64,000 bases of DNA from Kordiimonas lipolytica (GTDB lineage Bacteria > Pseudomonadota > Alphaproteobacteria > Sphingomonadales > Kordiimonadaceae), in NCBI RefSeq assembly GCF_001550065.1, contig NZ_LRUB01000028.1:62001-126000 (forward strand). The letters are read 5' to 3'. Each line of letters starts with the position of its first letter. Position 1 is the stretch's first letter. The notes under the pieces are model-generated. The model was given only the letters and a program-made list of their open reading frames with translations. It was not told the DNA's origin and ran no database searches. This document shows, one piece after another, positions 30,886 to 38,695 of this stretch. The translations under genes and the position numbers were made by a program.

Positions 30886-30979
30886 GCAAGTGGCGCGAGT
30901 GACGGGGCTCGAACCCGCGACCTTCGGCGTGACAGGCCGACACTCTAACCAACTGAGCTACACCCGCGCGTCTCTTGCG
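30886..30979. repeat. 94-bp direct repeat containing tRNA-Asp, copy 1
   Basis: Identical to 31145-31238 over 94 bases, that is the 77-base tRNA plus 5 and 12 flanking bases. Offset between copies is 259 bases. Confidence 0.9.
30891..30967 (-). tRNA. tRNA-Asp(GTC), copy 1
   Basis: 77 bases including an encoded CCA. The acceptor pairs GCGGGTG with CACTCGC (one G-U), the D-arm has GCTCAGTTGGTTAGAGT, the anticodon loop is CTGTCAC with GTC, and the T-arm contains GGTTCGAGCC. Identical to the second copy. Confidence 0.97.
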
Positions 30980-31073
30980 GGACGGTGTTTAGGCTTTTTA
31001 TGCCTACCTTGTCAATCACTGAATGTTTCTTTTTTGGATTTTTTTTGACCGCCAAATTCCGGCGCTCGGGCAC

Positions 31074-31108
31074 AAAAAAAGACGCAGCTGGATGAACCAA
31101 ACTGCGTC
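31074..31108 (-). terminator. Terminator of the second tRNA-Asp gene
   Basis: Stem GACGCAG / CTGCGTC with a 14-base loop and seven T on the minus strand. It lies between the two tRNA-Asp copies, so each copy is its own transcription unit. Confidence 0.8.
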
Positions 31109-31144
31109 TCTTCTTTTACCCTAGGGACCATGGCCCTTTGGGCC

Positions 31145-31238
31145 GCAAGTGGCGCGAGTGACGGGGCTCGAACCCGCGACCTTCGGCGTGACAGGCCGAC
31201 ACTCTAACCAACTGAGCTACACCCGCGCGTCTCTTGCG
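31145..31238. repeat. 94-bp direct repeat containing tRNA-Asp, copy 2
   Basis: Second member of the pair described at 30886-30979; no mismatch found by eye. Confidence 0.9.
31150..31226 (-). tRNA. tRNA-Asp(GTC), copy 2
   Basis: Same 77 bases as copy 1, with CCA encoded. The promoter should lie in the 31240-31450 stretch, which is shared with the divergent plus-strand orphan gene. Confidence 0.97.
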
Positions 31239-31452
31239 TGAGGGGTGTTTAAGCCCACCCCCTGCCCCTGTCAACGGCTTTTTTAAAACATTTTTTCCTT
31301 CAAATGCTTTTCCGGCGGAATTTGGCTAAAAGCGGTTGGCCTCAGCAAGAAATACCTGTCTTCACGATGTCTCTTTGTAACGAGTATCTCAAACTTCACA
31401 CGAGAAAGGCTCAGCCGTCTTGCTTGGATTGCAGAAGAAGGATTCGAGCGTC

Positions 31453-32001
31453 ATGCCCTATCAGGAATTGATCGACTATCTGGACAACGCCGATGATGGC
31501 GGATTTGCTGCCGATGTCGCTGCCTATCTCAATGACAAAGTCGCAAACTTTCACGACGTCGCAGACTATTTCTCGCCGCGCCCGGACCCTGACCCTGATT
31601 ATTTCAATGAAGCGACTGTGCAAGGTGCCATGTTTCTGGTTTTGAACGAATGGACCCAAGGTGATGATGAAAACGAAGATCACTATTTGATCAGAATGGA
31701 AATTTTTTATCGTGGCGGGCCTCAAAACACCCCATACAGAGCCGATATTTGGGTCACTTACGATAATGATGATGACGACCCCCGCAATGTCGTTTTCGAA
31801 CTGAAGACAGACTTCCAACCAGAAAGCGTCAACGCTGATGTCGGCAAGCTAGAAAACAATCTGGATCAGAACTTCAATGATTTTGACTTGGGGTACGCCG
31901 CCTATATCTATGATCCAGAAAATGATGGCTGGTGCGCCAACATTGATGCCCCGATGAACGAAGATGTAGCTACGATTCCGATCCCCGTAAATATTCCCTG
32001 A
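31453..32001 (+). CDS. Very acidic orphan protein with PD-(D/E)XK-like motif
   Basis: Not recognised as a named family. The start is set at the ATG with AGAAGGA upstream; a TTG at 31420 would add 11 residues. 182 residues. The segment RADIWV (Asp98), then an Asp-rich loop and VVFELKTDF (Glu116, Lys118), then a helix ADVGKLENNL, follows the motif order of PD-(D/E)XK nuclease-fold proteins. By hand count there are about 28 Asp and 11 Glu against 3 Lys and 5 Arg, far more acidic than expected of a DNA-binding nuclease. No signal peptide or membrane segment. It is the only plus-strand gene between the tRNA-Asp pair and the TetR locus. Nuclease activity, a DNA mimic or a degenerate fold are all open. 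Confidence 0.65.
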   Translation: MPYQELIDYLDNADDGGFAADVAAYLNDKVANFHDVADYFSPRPDPDPDYFNEATVQGAMFLVLNEWTQGDDENEDHYLIRMEIFYRGGPQNTPYRADIWVTYDNDDDDPRNVVFELKTDFQPESVNADVGKLENNLDQNFNDFDLGYAAYIYDPENDGWCANIDAPMNEDVATIPIPVNIP

Positions 32002-32011
32002 CGCGCCTGGG

Positions 32012-32284
32012 TTACAGTGCAAAATAGGCAAAAGCAGCTGCTGCAACCACGCTTCCGATGGTCAGAGTCCAAAAAGGTTGCCGACGGGTCATTTCAAATA
32101 CAAGCAGGAACGCATTCAGCACGGGATGAAACGCCGCGATTACCCTCACCAAAGACATGGTGCGCTCACGCGCGGTCGCATCTTCGTCATAGAGCTTGTC
32201 GCGCGGATCTTTGGGCGCCCAAGTGGCTTCAACCACTATTCCGCCGTCTTGATTACCACTTTCGGAATTCACTGCTTCGGTCAT
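32012..32284 (-). CDS. Small membrane protein of unknown function
   Basis: 90 residues. A polar N-terminal half (GGIVVEATWAPKDPRDKLYD) is followed by one or two hydrophobic segments (about 47-62 and 71-90, ending FAYFAL at the C-terminus). No domain recognised. It starts 9 bases after the esterase stop, so the two are probably co-transcribed, and converges tail to tail with the acidic orphan (10 bases between stops). The ribosome site is weak. Confidence 0.55.
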   Translation of the reverse strand: MTEAVNSESGNQDGGIVVEATWAPKDPRDKLYDEDATARERTMSLVRVIAAFHPVLNAFLLVFEMTRRQPFWTLTIGSVVAAAAFAYFAL

Positions 32285-32293
32285 TCGATCACT

Positions 32294-33136
32294 CTAACTG
32301 CCCGAGCCTCGGGCCTCCTTAAATATCCAAAGCATCCCTTGCCTATAAGCCTCTGGAGCCGCAGAAAAGTGATTCTGCCCCGGCAGGTCAGCAACCTTCA
32401 ATGTCCAGGGTAAATTCTTTCGGCCTTTCCAGGCTTCGCCCCAACGGCCCGCCGGCACGCGGAAACGGGGATCGTCTTCTGTACCGCTTGAAACATACAG
32501 CCGCGCGCTACCTTGCCCTGCTGCCGCCTTCATAGAAAGAAAATAGTCCAGATTCCGGTGCAACGCCGGATTGCTGGCTATTAACCCAAAGAACAGGTCA
32601 GGCTCGTGCAACGCTGCAAATAACACAAATTGGCCGCCAAGCGATTGCCCAAATAATATCCGCTGGTTTTCATCTGCCGCATAATTGTTTTCAATAAAGG
32701 GGATGAGCTCCCGCTTCAGAAATTCCAAAAACTGACCAGCCCCCCCGTAATGATCCCTACTCTCTGCAGGGGCGGTAAAGTCTGTACTACGCAGGTTTCC
32801 TTGTCGCCAATCATCGGTGCCATAAGAAATTCCAACAATTATCATGTCCGGCATATCGTTGGCGAACACTAGGTATGAACCATAGCCTGCCAGCATCGGA
32901 AAAGTATGGCCTCCGTCCAGCAAATAAGCCACAGGCCACTTTTTCTTTTCTTGTCCATAGGCCACGGGCAGTCGCACATGAATGTGGAAATCCCGCGCAA
33001 GGCTGGCAGACTGGAATAGATGGTAAGCTGGCTCGTTCAGGCCATGCGGATGCAGGACGGAGTGTTGTTTGGCAGGTTCGTCGGCCCAAACGTCAATATT
33101 TGCGAAAAGTACGACGGCGATCCATAGCAAGCGCAT
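32294..33136 (-). CDS. Putative secreted alpha/beta-hydrolase (esterase D / enterochelin-esterase-like)
   Basis: 280 residues from the ATG preceded by AAGGAG; the frame extends 20 codons upstream without a ribosome site. Residues 1-18 (MRLLWIAVVLFANIDVWA) look like a Sec signal peptide. The esterase fold shows YLLDGG near 71, the nucleophile elbow GQSLGG with Ser165, an acid in SGTEDDPR near 221 and His256 in GQNHF. This matches the PF00756-type esterases that cleave siderophore esters, S-formylglutathione or acyl esters; I cannot choose the substrate, and no siderophore genes are nearby. Likely operon with the small membrane protein. Confidence 0.8.
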   Translation of the reverse strand: MRLLWIAVVLFANIDVWADEPAKQHSVLHPHGLNEPAYHLFQSASLARDFHIHVRLPVAYGQEKKKWPVAYLLDGGHTFPMLAGYGSYLVFANDMPDMIIVGISYGTDDWRQGNLRSTDFTAPAESRDHYGGAGQFLEFLKRELIPFIENNYAADENQRILFGQSLGGQFVLFAALHEPDLFFGLIASNPALHRNLDYFLSMKAAAGQGSARLYVSSGTEDDPRFRVPAGRWGEAWKGRKNLPWTLKVADLPGQNHFSAAPEAYRQGMLWIFKEARGSGS

Positions 33137-33259
33137 ATTCCTGTCTCCTTTTCGATAAGGATACCAAGCAGCAAGACCTGCCCCAAGGAAATACAAGCCC
33201 CCTAAACGAAAGACTTTGGGCCCTGGGTGAAACTGGTTTTCAAGGAATGAAGGTGAGAA

Positions 33260-33335
33260 TGGTGGGCGATGACAGGCTCGAACTGCCGACCCTCTCGGTG
33301 TAAACGAGATGCTCTACCAACTGAGCTAATCGCCC
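33260..33335 (-). tRNA. tRNA-Val(TAC), copy 1
   Basis: 76 bases with encoded CCA. The acceptor GGGCGAT pairs with ATCGCCC, the anticodon loop is TTTACAC with TAC, and the T-arm contains AGTTCGAGCC. Identical to copy 2, 106 bases away. Confidence 0.97.
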
Positions 33336-33365
33336 ACTCTCAAAAGGCACCGACACTGGAAGGAA

Positions 33366-33441
33366 TGGTGGGCGATGACAGGCTCGAACTGCCGACCCTC
33401 TCGGTGTAAACGAGATGCTCTACCAACTGAGCTAATCGCCC
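33366..33441 (-). tRNA. tRNA-Val(TAC), copy 2
   Basis: Same 76 bases as copy 1. With a 30-base spacer the two may be cut from one precursor. The repeat extends only a few bases beyond the tRNA (33257-33336 and 33363-33442). Confidence 0.97.
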
Positions 33442-33501
33442 ATACCAGTGTGGTGAGCGCGCTTTTAAGATTAAACGAAGCCTCTGTCCACCCCTTTTTT
33501 T

Positions 33502-34131
33502 TCAATTTTCTTGCACAAGATACCGATAAAGCATCCTGACGATCTCATGCACAAGTTTGTCAGCTTCAATATCCTTGGGCGGATAGAGGATATAGCCATG
33601 CACCAAGCCTTCGACTGCCTGCACAAGAAGGTAGCAGGAAACGCTCATATCCTCAGCCTTTACTTCCGGATACTGCTGGAAAAGAGCGACAAGTTCCCCT
33701 GCAAATTTGCGTTCTGCAGCCTCTTTTTCAGCAGTGAATGACGGGGGTAGCGGCGCTTCATTGAAAAGCACGCGGTGCAAGTCCGGGTTAACTTGGTGAA
33801 GGGCAATCAGCGCCTCGACAAAGTGTCTTAAAAGCTGTTTGAGGGGCGGTTGGGTGATAAGTGCGGCAGCCAGTTTTTCACGGATCAACAAAAACCCCTC
33901 TTCCATGTGGCGTTCCGCAAGAGCAAGCAGCAGGGCCTCCTTGTTCGGAAAATATTGATATAGTGAACCTATCGATACCCCTGCCCGAATCGCAACCTTG
34001 TCTGTGGTGCCGCCGGTATATCCCTGCTCGCAAAAAACCTGAGCTGCTGCCTCCAGGATGGCTTCTACCGTAGCAATAGAGCGTGCCTGTTTTGGCTGCT
34101 TTCTTGGCTTTTGGCTTAATTGAGGCGGCAT
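33502..34131 (-). CDS. TetR/AcrR-family transcriptional regulator
   Basis: 209 residues from the ATG with AGGA upstream; the longer frame starting at 34209 would overlap the candidate operator. The N-terminal helix-turn-helix is clear: ATVEAILEAAAQVFCEQGY, TTDKVAIRAGVSIGSLYQYF, then NKEALLLALAERH. The ligand-binding C-terminal domain has no recognised specificity. It is divergent from the DUF3703-MBL gene with a 26-bp palindrome between them, so it probably controls that gene and itself. Confidence 0.9.
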   Translation of the reverse strand: MPPQLSQKPRKQPKQARSIATVEAILEAAAQVFCEQGYTGGTTDKVAIRAGVSIGSLYQYFPNKEALLLALAERHMEEGFLLIREKLAAALITQPPLKQLLRHFVEALIALHQVNPDLHRVLFNEAPLPPSFTAEKEAAERKFAGELVALFQQYPEVKAEDMSVSCYLLVQAVEGLVHGYILYPPKDIEADKLVHEIVRMLYRYLVQEN

Positions 34132-34157
34132 TTTTCCTATCCTTCGAATGCGAGGTG

Positions 34158-34183
34158 AAAATATGAATAATTTCTCATATTTT
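34158..34183. promoter_or_regulatory. Palindromic candidate operator for the TetR regulator
   Basis: Perfect inverted repeat AAAATATGA / TCATATTTT with an 8-base spacer, midway between the divergent TetR and MBL genes. AT-rich arms of this size are typical of TetR-family operators. Inferred from position and symmetry. Confidence 0.55.
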
Positions 34184-34238
34184 AAGAAAAGGCAACAACA
34201 CCAAGTCAAACGGCGCCAACAGATGTCGGGAGGTATTT

Positions 34239-35582
34239 ATGAAAAAAGAACTTAGAGAGGCATTTGAATCGGAAATGACAAAGGCAAAACGCCTGTATAG
34301 TGCCGATGATCTTTCAGCTGCCTTCCATCACCTTGAACGCGCCCATATTCTGGGGCAACGATTCTATGTCCCTCATGTTGTCAGTCACTGGTGGATGCTC
34401 AAGGTCGGATTGAAGCGTTCAGACCTGTGGGAAATCTTCGGTCAACTAATGCGTATTATCGCCTCTGCGGGGTCATTGCTGGGCTGGGTGCCTGCAGGCA
34501 ACACCGGCGGCGCAAACGTCAGTCCTATCAAGCCAATGCCCATCCCGGATGATCTGGCAAGTCTGCTGAAGGATGAAAGAGCCCCGAGCATGATCAGATT
34601 CGCATTCCGCATCATTGCTGTTGCCCTGATTGCCTCCCTGGCATTCGTTGCCCTCTGGCTTTTACGCCACAATCAGAAGGTTGCTTTGATTGATGCGGAA
34701 TGGCGAGAACAGCAAGAGCCTCAGCTTGCCAATGTCGGCGCTGTTCGCGATGTCACGATCCAGCCTCTCGTCAACTGGCACGCATCAGACCCAACCTATG
34801 CGACCGAAGCAGGAGTATCCTATCTGCTCCAAGCGGACGGAAGAGCTATCTTGTTCGACTTGGGCAGCAACAAAGGCAAACAAGCCCCTTCCCCGCTGGA
34901 AGCAAATATGGCTTTGTTTCAAATATCCGTCGACACCATTGATTCAATATTTCTGAGCCACCATCATTTCGATCACGTCGGCGGGCGAGAATGGGCGGCA
35001 CGGAACACTTTTTCATTCGGCGTCCACCAACCGAAACTTTCTGAAAAGATTGAAATTTTTGCCCCAATACCGCTTGAGTACCCTGGTCATCCGGTAACCC
35101 ATATTACCGCGCCGAAGGTTATCGCCCCAGGTATAGCCAGCATCGGCCCAATCAAGCGGCAGCTGCTGATGGGGCAGATTCAGGAGCAGGCATTGGCCCT
35201 TCATGTCGAAGGCAAGGGAATACTATTGGTTATCGGGTGTGGCCACCAGACGCTGAGAAAGATAGTATCCCGTACCAAAGCCGTTTTTGACGCCCCTATC
35301 TTCGCCATTGTCGGTGATCTTCACTATCCGGTGCCTGATGGTCAAATGACCTTGGCCGGCGTCAATCTACAGCGCACTTTTGCATCTGGCGGTGGGCTTT
35401 TTTCCCAACTAACAATGGCAGACGTCGAAGAAGACTTCGACCTGCTGCAATCGCTGGATCTGGAACTACTGGCCATGGGTAGCCACGACACAAGCGATAC
35501 CGTTCTCGAAATGGCGGCTCGCAGATTTCCTGGCAGTTTTCAACGCGTCGAAGTCGGTAAAACAATCAAATTAACCGAATGA
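34239..35582 (+). CDS. DUF3703 - transmembrane helix - metallo-beta-lactamase-fold fusion
   Basis: 447 residues. Residues 1-112 match DUF3703 (FHHLERAHILGQ, HWWMLKVGLKRSDLWEIFGQ, GWVPAGNTGGANVSP), normally a free-standing protein of unknown function. Residues 119-142 form one transmembrane helix (FRIIAVALIASLAFVALWLL). Residues 165-447 are an MBL domain with the metal motif HHHFDH (241-246), later GCGH and GDLHYP, and a C-terminal GSHDT, resembling the MBL group annotated as RFAP-synthase-like hydrolases. The topology would leave DUF3703 and the hydrolase on opposite sides of the membrane. Divergent from a TetR gene. The substrate is unknown. Confidence 0.85.
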   Translation: MKKELREAFESEMTKAKRLYSADDLSAAFHHLERAHILGQRFYVPHVVSHWWMLKVGLKRSDLWEIFGQLMRIIASAGSLLGWVPAGNTGGANVSPIKPMPIPDDLASLLKDERAPSMIRFAFRIIAVALIASLAFVALWLLRHNQKVALIDAEWREQQEPQLANVGAVRDVTIQPLVNWHASDPTYATEAGVSYLLQADGRAILFDLGSNKGKQAPSPLEANMALFQISVDTIDSIFLSHHHFDHVGGREWAARNTFSFGVHQPKLSEKIEIFAPIPLEYPGHPVTHITAPKVIAPGIASIGPIKRQLLMGQIQEQALALHVEGKGILLVIGCGHQTLRKIVSRTKAVFDAPIFAIVGDLHYPVPDGQMTLAGVNLQRTFASGGGLFSQLTMADVEEDFDLLQSLDLELLAMGSHDTSDTVLEMAARRFPGSFQRVEVGKTIKLTE

Positions 35583-35611
35583 TCCACTGACCTGCAGTCA
35601 GCCCAAAGAAA

Positions 35612-35637
35612 AACGGCTGCGGAAATCCACAGCCGTT
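35612..35637 (-). terminator. Terminator between the MBL gene and hupB
   Basis: AACGGCTG / CAGCCGTT stem; T-rich tracts follow on both strands. It lies between two converging genes and can serve both, with the better T-run on the minus (hupB) side. Confidence 0.8.
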
Positions 35638-35660
35638 CTCTTTTCAAGAGTGTAAACAGA

Positions 35661-35936
35661 TTACTTGTTTACAGCGTCCTTGAGACCCTTGCCAGCCTTG
35701 AACTTAGGCTGCTTGGAAGCAGGGATGTCAATTTCTTCGCCAGTGCGTGGGTTACGGCCTTTAGTAGCAGCACGCTGTGCTACTGCGAAAGTACCGAAGC
35801 CTACGAGACGAACTTCGCCGCCGCCAGCGAGAGCGCCGGAGATGGAATCGAATACAGCGTCTACTGCTTTACCAGCGTCAGCTTTGGACAGGTCTGCTGA
35901 TTCAGCAACCTTTGCGATCAGATCATTTTTATTCAA
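35661..35936 (-). CDS. hupB: DNA-binding protein HU
   Basis: Nucleoid-associated DNA-bending protein. The frame is open from 36005, but HU proteins begin with MNKNDLI; here that point is a TTG at 35936 preceded by GAGGGGG, giving 91 residues, the usual length. [21 protein letters not shown] and [15 protein letters not shown] are the HU signatures. It follows lon, the standard lon-hupB order in proteobacteria, with a terminator between them. Confidence 0.93.
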   Translation of the reverse strand: MNKNDLIAKVAESADLSKADAGKAVDAVFDSISGALAGGGEVRLVGFGTFAVAQRAATKGRNPRTGEEIDIPASKQPKFKAGKGLKDAVNK

Positions 35937-36029
35937 GGTATCCCCCTCTGAGTTGAAGAGTTTGATTTCGTTATTAGCTCCGAAATGCGAATGCAGTTTA
36001 GGCACGGTAAAATCCGCTTGTCAAAGCAA

Positions 36030-36053
36030 AAAACCGCAGAAAACTGCGGTTTT
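36030..36053 (-). terminator. Terminator after lon
   Basis: Ten-base stem AAAACCGCAG / CTGCGGTTTT with an AAAA loop and T-rich sequence following on the minus strand. lon and hupB are therefore mostly separate transcripts. Confidence 0.8.
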
Positions 36054-36097
36054 GAGCTTTTTTTTCCTTGAAATTTATTCAATTAGGCTCAAAGGGG

Positions 36098-38515
36098 CTA
36101 ATGAGTCGTAAGTTCCGCCTCATCTGCACCATCAGCAGAAGCCACTTCGTTGAGCTCTTCTTCGTCCGGCCATTCGATTGGTTCCATAGGACCAGCGAGA
36201 GCATGCTCCAGCACCTCATCCACATTGGAAACTGCAACAATTTCAAGGCCTTTCGTGACATTGTCAGGAATTTCAGCCAAGTCTTTCTCGTTATCTTTCG
36301 GGATGAGAACCTTGGTGATTCCGCCCCTGAGAGCCGCCAGCAGTTTTTCCTTCAAGCCACCAATCGGCAGCACCCGGCCGCGCAGTGTCACTTCGCCAGT
36401 CATGGCGATATTTTTTCTCACCGCGATTCCCGTGAGGACAGAAACAATAGACGTACACATGGCTACACCGGCTGATGGGCCATCTTTCGGTGTTGCGCCT
36501 TCCGGCACGTGGATGTGAATATCCTTCTTTTCAAACACTTTCGGATGAATGCCGAATTCAACACAGCGGGACTGCACATAAGACCGTGCCGCCTGAATCG
36601 ATTCTTTCATCACGTCGCCAAGCTTGCCTGTCTGTTTGATCTGGCCTTTGCCCGCAACGGTCACGGCCTCGATTGCCAACAGCTCACCGCCAACTTCCGT
36701 CCAGGCAAGCCCAGTCGTCAGGCCAACCTGATCGGTTTCTTCCGCCTGGCCGTAGCGATATTTCCGCACGCCGGCATACTGATTGAGGTTCCGAGACGTC
36801 AGGGCCACCTTGTCACGTGACCCTTCAACGATCTCTTTCACCGCCTTACGCACCAGCTTGGCGATCTCACGCTCCAGGCTCCGAACACCGGCCTCCCGAG
36901 TGTAATAACGCACCACGTCCTTGAGCGCGCCGTCGGAAATCGACCATTCACCCTTCTTAAGGCCATGATCTTTCACCTGTTTCGGGATCAGGTGACGCCG
37001 TGCGATCTCAACCTTCTCTTCTTCGGTATAGCCAGACAGATGAATGATCTCCATCCGGTCCAGAAGTGGGCGCGGCATACGAAGCGAGTTGGCGGTGGTT
37101 ACGAACATCACGTTTGAAAGATCATAGTCCACTTCGAGATAGTGGTCGTTGAACTTGCTGTTTTGTTCCGGGTCCAACACTTCAAGAAGTGCCGACGCCG
37201 GATCACCGCGGAAGTCCTGACCCATCTTGTCGATTTCATCGAACAGGAACAGTGGATTCGTCGTTCCCGCTTTTTTCATCGACTGCATTACCTTGCCAGG
37301 CATGGAACCGATGTACGTACGTCGGTGACCACGAATCTCGGCTTCGTCCCTCACGCCGCCAAGCGAAAAGCGAACAAATTCGCGGCCCGTAGCCTTCGCG
37401 ATCGACTTGCCAAGGGATGTTTTACCAACACCAGGAGGGCCAACCAGGCAAAGAATGGGACCCTTGAGTTTCTTCGCGCGCTGCTGCACCGCAAGATACT
37501 CGATAATCCGCTCTTTCACCTTCTCAAGGCCATAGTGGTCGGTATCCAGAATTTTCTGTGCGAGCTTGATGTCTTTCTTCACGCGGCTTTTTTTGCCCCA
37601 TGGAATGGTCAGCATCCAATCGAGGAAGTTCCGCACAACTGTGGCTTCCGCAGACATTGGGCTCATGGATTTCAGCTTCTTCAATTCAGCCAGGCACTTT
37701 TCTTCGGCTTCCTTGGTCAGCTTGGTCTTGGCGATTCGGTCTTCCAGTTCCTGGATTTCCTCGCGACCATCGTCGCCCTCGCCCAACTCCTTCTGAATAG
37801 CCTTGAGTTGCTCGTTCAGATAATATTCGCGCTGGGTCTTCTCCATCTGACGTTTTACGCGGCCGCGAATCTTTTTCTCGACCTGCAGCACGCCGATTTC
37901 GCCTTCCATGAAGCTGAAAATGCGCTCAAGCCGCTGAGCCACGGAAACTGTCGCCAGAAGGTCCTGTTTATCATCGATCTTGAGCGCAAGGTGGCTCGCA
38001 ACCGTGTCAGCAAGTTTGCTGGCTTCTTCAATCTGGTTGACTGTCACCAACACTTCGGCAGGGATTTTCTTATTCAGCTTCACATATTGTTCGAACTGGG
38101 CAATGACAGACCGGCTGAGCGCTTCAATCTCCGAATCGTCTTCTTCCCCATCAGCCATCAGTTCGGCTTCGGCTTCGAAATAATCTTCATCGCGTACGAA
38201 TTTCTTGATTGTTGCACGGTTGAAGCCTTCAACAAGAACTTTCACGGTTCCATCCGGCAGCTTCAGGAGCTGGAGCACACTAGCGACCGTGCCAACCTCG
38301 AAAACATCTTTTGTCTTCGGATCGTCTTCACCCGCTTCCTTTTGCGCAACAAGCAGGATTTGCTTGTCTTTTGCCATCACTTCTTCCAGTGCCCGGACGG
38401 ATTTGTCGCGACCGACAAAGAGCGGCACGATCATATGTGGGAAAACCACAATGTCGCGGAGGGGCAAAACTGGCAAAGTAACGATGTTTGACGTGTTTTC
38501 TGCGGATTCGGACAT
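36098..38515 (-). CDS. lon: ATP-dependent protease La
   Basis: Hexameric AAA+ serine protease degrading misfolded and regulatory proteins. 805 residues: N-terminal substrate domain (about 1-210, starting VLPLRDIVVFPHMIVPLFVGR), coiled-coil region, AAA+ module with Walker A GPPGVGKTSLGKS, and the protease domain with the catalytic Ser in PKDGPSAGVAM and Lys in GGLKEKLLAALRGG. The C-terminal ~30 residues are acidic. It is placed after clpX, as in many alphaproteobacteria. Confidence 0.98.
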   Translation of the reverse strand: MSESAENTSNIVTLPVLPLRDIVVFPHMIVPLFVGRDKSVRALEEVMAKDKQILLVAQKEAGEDDPKTKDVFEVGTVASVLQLLKLPDGTVKVLVEGFNRATIKKFVRDEDYFEAEAELMADGEEDDSEIEALSRSVIAQFEQYVKLNKKIPAEVLVTVNQIEEASKLADTVASHLALKIDDKQDLLATVSVAQRLERIFSFMEGEIGVLQVEKKIRGRVKRQMEKTQREYYLNEQLKAIQKELGEGDDGREEIQELEDRIAKTKLTKEAEEKCLAELKKLKSMSPMSAEATVVRNFLDWMLTIPWGKKSRVKKDIKLAQKILDTDHYGLEKVKERIIEYLAVQQRAKKLKGPILCLVGPPGVGKTSLGKSIAKATGREFVRFSLGGVRDEAEIRGHRRTYIGSMPGKVMQSMKKAGTTNPLFLFDEIDKMGQDFRGDPASALLEVLDPEQNSKFNDHYLEVDYDLSNVMFVTTANSLRMPRPLLDRMEIIHLSGYTEEEKVEIARRHLIPKQVKDHGLKKGEWSISDGALKDVVRYYTREAGVRSLEREIAKLVRKAVKEIVEGSRDKVALTSRNLNQYAGVRKYRYGQAEETDQVGLTTGLAWTEVGGELLAIEAVTVAGKGQIKQTGKLGDVMKESIQAARSYVQSRCVEFGIHPKVFEKKDIHIHVPEGATPKDGPSAGVAMCTSIVSVLTGIAVRKNIAMTGEVTLRGRVLPIGGLKEKLLAALRGGITKVLIPKDNEKDLAEIPDNVTKGLEIVAVSNVDEVLEHALAGPMEPIEWPDEEELNEVASADGADEAELTTH

Positions 38516-38644
38516 GAGAACAGCTTTCAGAACTAAATGTGTTACTTGATCGACCTGATTTTAGGCCATTTCCGTTGAGACAAGAAAGGAAAAGAGGTCG
38601 AAAAAAGGGTTTAAAGGCACTTTTCTGCCTTTCACTATAAAAAA

Positions 38645-38674
38645 TAAGGGCTGAAACTTCCGTTTCAACCCTTA
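38645..38674 (-). terminator. Terminator after clpX
   Basis: Stem TAAGGG(C/T)TGAAAC with its complement around a TTCC loop, with one mismatch; a run of T follows on the minus strand. It separates clpX from lon. Confidence 0.8.
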
Positions 38675-38695
38675 CTCAGCTCAAATATCGGTTTT

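Noticed and set aside
30794..31048. 84-codon frame over tRNA-Asp copy 1
   Set aside because: Classic false ORF through a tRNA gene (the VTGLEPATFGVTG-type sequence).
33257..33442. Regular short repeats near 33.3 kb considered as a CRISPR-like array
   Set aside because: They are two tRNA-Val genes with a 30-base spacer.
37142..38491. 449-codon frame antisense to lon
   Set aside because: lon is unambiguous on the other strand; the frame has no recognisable domain.
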